Shown piece after piece: positions 20,188 through 22,389 of a stretch of 22,389 nt of DNA (positions within the stretch are counted from its first letter, which is position 1; the number at the start of each line of letters is the position of its first letter). The stretch comes from Solirubrobacterales bacterium (GTDB lineage Bacteria > Actinomycetota > Thermoleophilia > Solirubrobacterales > Solirubrobacteraceae). The stretch spans positions 1 through 22,389 of the forward strand of contig PMKB01000215.1 of assembly GCA_003157595.1 (NCBI GenBank), given 5' to 3'. Under the pieces are notes generated by a model. That model searched no databases. It was not told where the DNA came from and worked only from the letters and a program-made list of their open reading frames with translations. A program made the translations under genes and the position numbers.

Positions 20188-21159
20188 TCACCACCAGAGC
20201 GTGCTCTCGAGGTTCGCGATTTCCTCCAGGGGCAACGTGTAGAGCCCGCTCGAGAGGTACTTCCAGCCGTCGTCCGCAACGATGAAGACGACGTTGCCCT
20301 CGTCGAGCTCACCGGCGATCCGCACCGCGACGCGGGCGATCGCGCCGGAGGAGACGCCGGCGAAGATGCCCTCCTCGTCGAGCAGCTTGCGCGTCCAGGT
20401 GATCGCGTCGCTGTTGGTCACGAAGATCTTGCGGTCGAGCAGGGCGAGATCGATGATCGGCGGAATGAAGCCGTCGTCCAGCGAGCGCAGGCCCTGCACC
20501 GTCTCGCCCTGCATCGGCTCGGCGGCGACGATCTTGACTCGGTCCCCGAGCGCTTCCTTGAGTCGGCGCCCGTTGCCCATCAGCGTGCCGCCGGTGCCGA
20601 GTCCGGCCACGAACGCGGCGACGTCGTCGAGCTCGTCGAGGATCTCGATCGCCGTGCCGTTGTAGTGGGCAAGCGGATTGGCCGCGTTGCCGTACTGGTA
20701 GGGCATGTAGTAGCGCGGGTCGGACTCCGCCATCTCGAGCGCGAGCTCCACGGCGCCGTTGGAGCCCTTGGTCCCGTCCGAATAGACGATCTCCGCGCCG
20801 TACATCTTCAGCAGCTGCGTGCGCTCCGGCGTGACGTTGTCGGGCATCACGACCTTCACGCGATAGCCCTTGTAGGCGCAGATCATCGCGAGCGAGATGC
20901 CGGTGTTGCCGGAGGTCGGTTCGAGGATCGTCTGGCCCGGTGCGATCGCGCCCTTCTCCTCGGCGTCCTCGATCATCGCCCGCGCGACTCGGTCCTTGAC
21001 CGATCCGGTCGGGTTGCGCGACTCGAGCTTCGCCCAGACGCGCACCCCGGGCTTGGGCGAGAGCCGTTTGAGCTCGACCAGCGGCGTGTTTCCGATCGAC
21101 TGGACGACGTCGCCGTAGCGTCCCCCGCAGGGACGGTTCTTGAGTTCCGGAAGGCTCAT
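20188..21159 (-). CDS. cysM: Cysteine synthase, CysO/O-phosphoserine-dependent type
   Basis: This 323-residue fold-type II PLP enzyme shows GNTPLVELKRLSP, the PLP lysine K55 in SRNPTGSVKDR, the substrate loop EPTSGNTGISLA, VMPDNVTPERTQLLKMYGAE and the phosphate cup GLGTGGTLMG. It has the CysM hallmarks of M. tuberculosis rather than ordinary CysK: Arg225 in GLRSLDDGF aligns, from memory, with the O-phosphoserine-selecting Arg220, and the C-terminal tail ends DDGWKYLSSGLYTLPLE...LESTLWW, like the mycobacterial tail that closes the active site. It should join O-phosphoserine with CysO thiocarboxylate. The start is ATG 21,159; TTG at 21,168 is an alternative. TATCCT (minus strand, 21,171-21,176) 11 nt before the ATG may be an internal promoter. 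It lies 37 bp after cysO. Confidence 0.95.
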   Translation of the reverse strand: MSLPELKNRPCGGRYGDVVQSIGNTPLVELKRLSPKPGVRVWAKLESRNPTGSVKDRVARAMIEDAEEKGAIAPGQTILEPTSGNTGISLAMICAYKGYRVKVVMPDNVTPERTQLLKMYGAEIVYSDGTKGSNGAVELALEMAESDPRYYMPYQYGNAANPLAHYNGTAIEILDELDDVAAFVAGLGTGGTLMGNGRRLKEALGDRVKIVAAEPMQGETVQGLRSLDDGFIPPIIDLALLDRKIFVTNSDAITWTRKLLDEEGIFAGVSSGAIARVAVRIAGELDEGNVVFIVADDGWKYLSSGLYTLPLEEIANLESTLWW

Positions 21160-21170
21160 TTCGTCAAGCG

Positions 21171-21176
21171 AGGATA
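21171..21176 (-). promoter_or_regulatory. Possible internal -10 before cysM
   Basis: On the minus strand TATCCT ends 11 nt before ATG at 21,159, in the 37-bp cysO/cysM gap. It could give cysM a nearly leaderless transcript separate from cysO. No good -35 was seen inside the cysO end, so confidence is low. Confidence 0.3.
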
Positions 21177-21196
21177 GCGATGCGCCTGCGGCGCCC

Positions 21197-21472
21197 TCAG
21201 CGGCCGCCGGCCATCGCCGGCAGGATGACGAGCACGTCGCCCTCACCGACCGCGGTGTCGAGGCCTTCGAGCACCCGCACGTCCTCGTCGTTGAGGTAGA
21301 CGTTGACGTAACGGTTCAGCTCGCCGTCGGAGCCGAAAAGCTGCGTCGCCGTAGCTGGATGGGCCTCGACGAGCGCCCGCAGAACCTCGCCGACGCGATC
21401 GCCGGCGGCACTCACTTCGCGCTCGCCGCCGACCGACGCGCGCAGCACCGGTGGGATCTTGATCGTCGCCAT
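21197..21472 (-). CDS. cysO: CysO-like ubiquitin-fold sulfur carrier protein
   Basis: This 91-residue MoaD/ThiS-fold protein carries sulfur as a C-terminal thiocarboxylate for cysteine synthesis. It aligns well with mycobacterial CysO: IKIPPVLRASVGGEREVSAAGDRVGEVLRALVEAHP, then LNRYVNVYLNDEDVRVLEGLDTAVGEGDVLVILPA. The C-terminus reads MAGGR: the conserved Gly-Gly is followed by one Arg before the TGA, which I checked base by base at 21,197-21,208. CysO must end in a free Gly-Gly to be adenylated, so the Arg must be removed. ATG at 21,472 fits the family; GTG at 21,484 would add four residues. It lies 13 bp downstream of the rhodanese-ThiF gene and 37 bp before cysM. Confidence 0.93.
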   Translation of the reverse strand: MATIKIPPVLRASVGGEREVSAAGDRVGEVLRALVEAHPATATQLFGSDGELNRYVNVYLNDEDVRVLEGLDTAVGEGDVLVILPAMAGGR

Positions 21473-21485
21473 AGCCGCGCGCACC

Positions 21486-22389
21486 CTACCCGGCCGCGGC
21501 GCAGAACGCCTCGTAGTCCGGAAACACGCCCATCTCCTCATCGCGAATGGAATCGGGCGCGCGCGAGCACACGGCACACTCGGGGTCGCGCCGTACCTTG
21601 ACCTCGGTCAGCGTCGCCGCCAGCGCGTCGTAGAGCAACAGCCGGCCGATCGCCGGCTCGCCGGCCCCCACGATCAGCTTGACGACCTCGGTCGCCTGCA
21701 GCAGCCCCATCGTTCCCGGCAGCACGCCGAGCACGCCGTTCGCCCCACACGACGGCGCGAGCTCGGCCGGCGGAGGCACCGGGAACAGGCAGCGGTAGCA
21801 CGGTCCGTCGTAGGGCTTGAAGACCGACAGTTGGCCGTCGAAGCCGAGAATCGATGCCGAGACGACCGGGATCTGTAGCCGCACGGAGGCGTCGTTGAGC
21901 AGGTAGCGCGTGGGGAAGTTGTCGACGCCGTCGACGATGATGTCCCAGCCGCTGATGATCTCCATGATGTTCGAGGCGTCCAGGCGGATCTGGTATTTGA
22001 CGACCTCTACGTCGGGGTTTAGCGCCTTGATCGTCTGCTCGGCGGAGTCGACCTTGGGCACGCCGATCCGCTCTGTGTTGTGAATCACCTGCCGCTGGAG
22101 GTTGGAGAGGTCGACCACGTCGTTGTCGACGAGCCCGATCGTGCCGACGCCGGCTGCCGCGAGGTAGAGCGCGGTGGGGGAGCCGAGCCCGCCCGCCCCG
22201 AGCAGCAGCACCCGCGCCTCCAGCAGCTTGCGCTGTCCGCTTTCGCCGATCTCGGGAATCAGGATGTGGCGGGAGTAGCGGTCGCGCTGCTCCGCGCTGA
22301 GCGTCTTGGGCGCCTGGACCTCGTAGCCGCGGTCCTTCCACAGCGTGATCCCGCCGGTCATCGACTCGACGCGCTCGTAGCCCAGGTCG
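21486..22389 (-). CDS. Rhodanese-ThiF/MoeB-family sulfur carrier activating enzyme (5' end beyond window)
   Basis: The frame stays open to the right edge of the window, so the N-terminus is missing. The first visible residues, DLGYERVESMTGGITLWKDRG, are the typical end of a rhodanese domain. Then comes a complete E1-like ThiF/MoeB domain: YSRHILIPEIGESGQRKL, the ATP-binding VLLLGAGGLGSPTALYLAAAGVG, VVDLSNLQRQV, IVDGVDNFPTRYLLND, zinc ligands CYRC and CAVC, and PSCGANGVLGVLPG with a likely catalytic Cys. Such enzymes adenylate the carrier protein and pass sulfur to it; M. tuberculosis MoeZ does this for CysO. Here the rhodanese domain precedes ThiF, whereas in MoeZ it follows it. The start at ATG 22,361 would cut the rhodanese domain and is not preferred. 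It heads the cysO-cysM-mec operon. Confidence 0.92.
   Translation of the reverse strand, partial: DLGYERVESMTGGITLWKDRGYEVQAPKTLSAEQRDRYSRHILIPEIGESGQRKLLEARVLLLGAGGLGSPTALYLAAAGVGTIGLVDNDVVDLSNLQRQVIHNTERIGVPKVDSAEQTIKALNPDVEVVKYQIRLDASNIMEIISGWDIIVDGVDNFPTRYLLNDASVRLQIPVVSASILGFDGQLSVFKPYDGPCYRCLFPVPPPAELAPSCGANGVLGVLPGTMGLLQATEVVKLIVGAGEPAIGRLLLYDALAATLTEVKVRRDPECAVCSRAPDSIRDEEMGVFPDYEAFCAAAG

Overview
The window is GC-rich and gene-dense. Most of it (about 1,485 to 22,389) looks like chromosome of an actinobacterium of the Thermoleophilia/Solirubrobacterales type. The evidence is a PspC-type sensor kinase with a LuxR-family regulator, the small MYQFSR... protein family, an actinobacterial CysO-CysM-Mec sulfur cluster, many GTG/TTG starts, four-base stop/start overlaps, and a recurring TANNNT hexamer 6-8 nt upstream of start codons that suggests leaderless transcription. 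The taxon is inferred from family resemblance; no search was run. No tRNA, rRNA, CRISPR array or insertion sequence was seen.

Left edge (1-1,484): the end of sdhA, complete sdhB, and the first ~170 codons of a polytopic membrane protein. That membrane protein runs in frame, with no stop, into a PspC-type histidine kinase. Arginine codon choice changes sharply at about 1,484-1,501, so this is either an assembly chimera or a real recombination/fusion. Everything left of the junction may belong to another organism.

1,485-6,014: histidine kinase and its response regulator; a convergent short-chain dehydrogenase divergent from a TetR repressor, with overlapping promoters and a tandem operator-like repeat between them; then a small leaderless ORF coupled to an anchored extracytoplasmic protein of unknown function.

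6,124-11,227, mostly minus strand: HU-pyrF, and murI-rph-rdgB-CDF transporter as one tightly packed operon (cell wall precursor, RNA processing, nucleotide-pool cleaning, metal efflux). A small membrane protein and a cupin lie on the plus strand between these two groups.

11,260-17,559: a GT4 glycosyltransferase; two coupled zinc-ribbon proteins, one with a Pro/Thr hexapeptide repeat and one with a C-terminal membrane anchor; a class II deacetylase-like hydrolase divergent from nadB, sharing a palindromic -10 region; the MYQFSR protein with a Cys/His finger; a beta-hydroxyacid dehydrogenase; a glyoxalase-fold protein.

17,756-19,194: a DUF1802 protein and a peptidase-MA-like protein that appears to lack the zinc-protease motif.

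19,204-22,389, minus strand: a sulfur-carrier cysteine pathway, transcribed from a rhodanese-ThiF/MoeB activating enzyme (cut by the window edge) through cysO, cysM and mec to a zinc-ribbon/DUF2007 membrane protein. CysO here ends Gly-Gly-Arg rather than Gly-Gly. That implies a maturation step, for which the adjacent JAMM protease is the natural candidate. I regard this cluster as the most biologically interesting part of the window; the in-frame chimera at ~1.49 kb is the most important structural observation.
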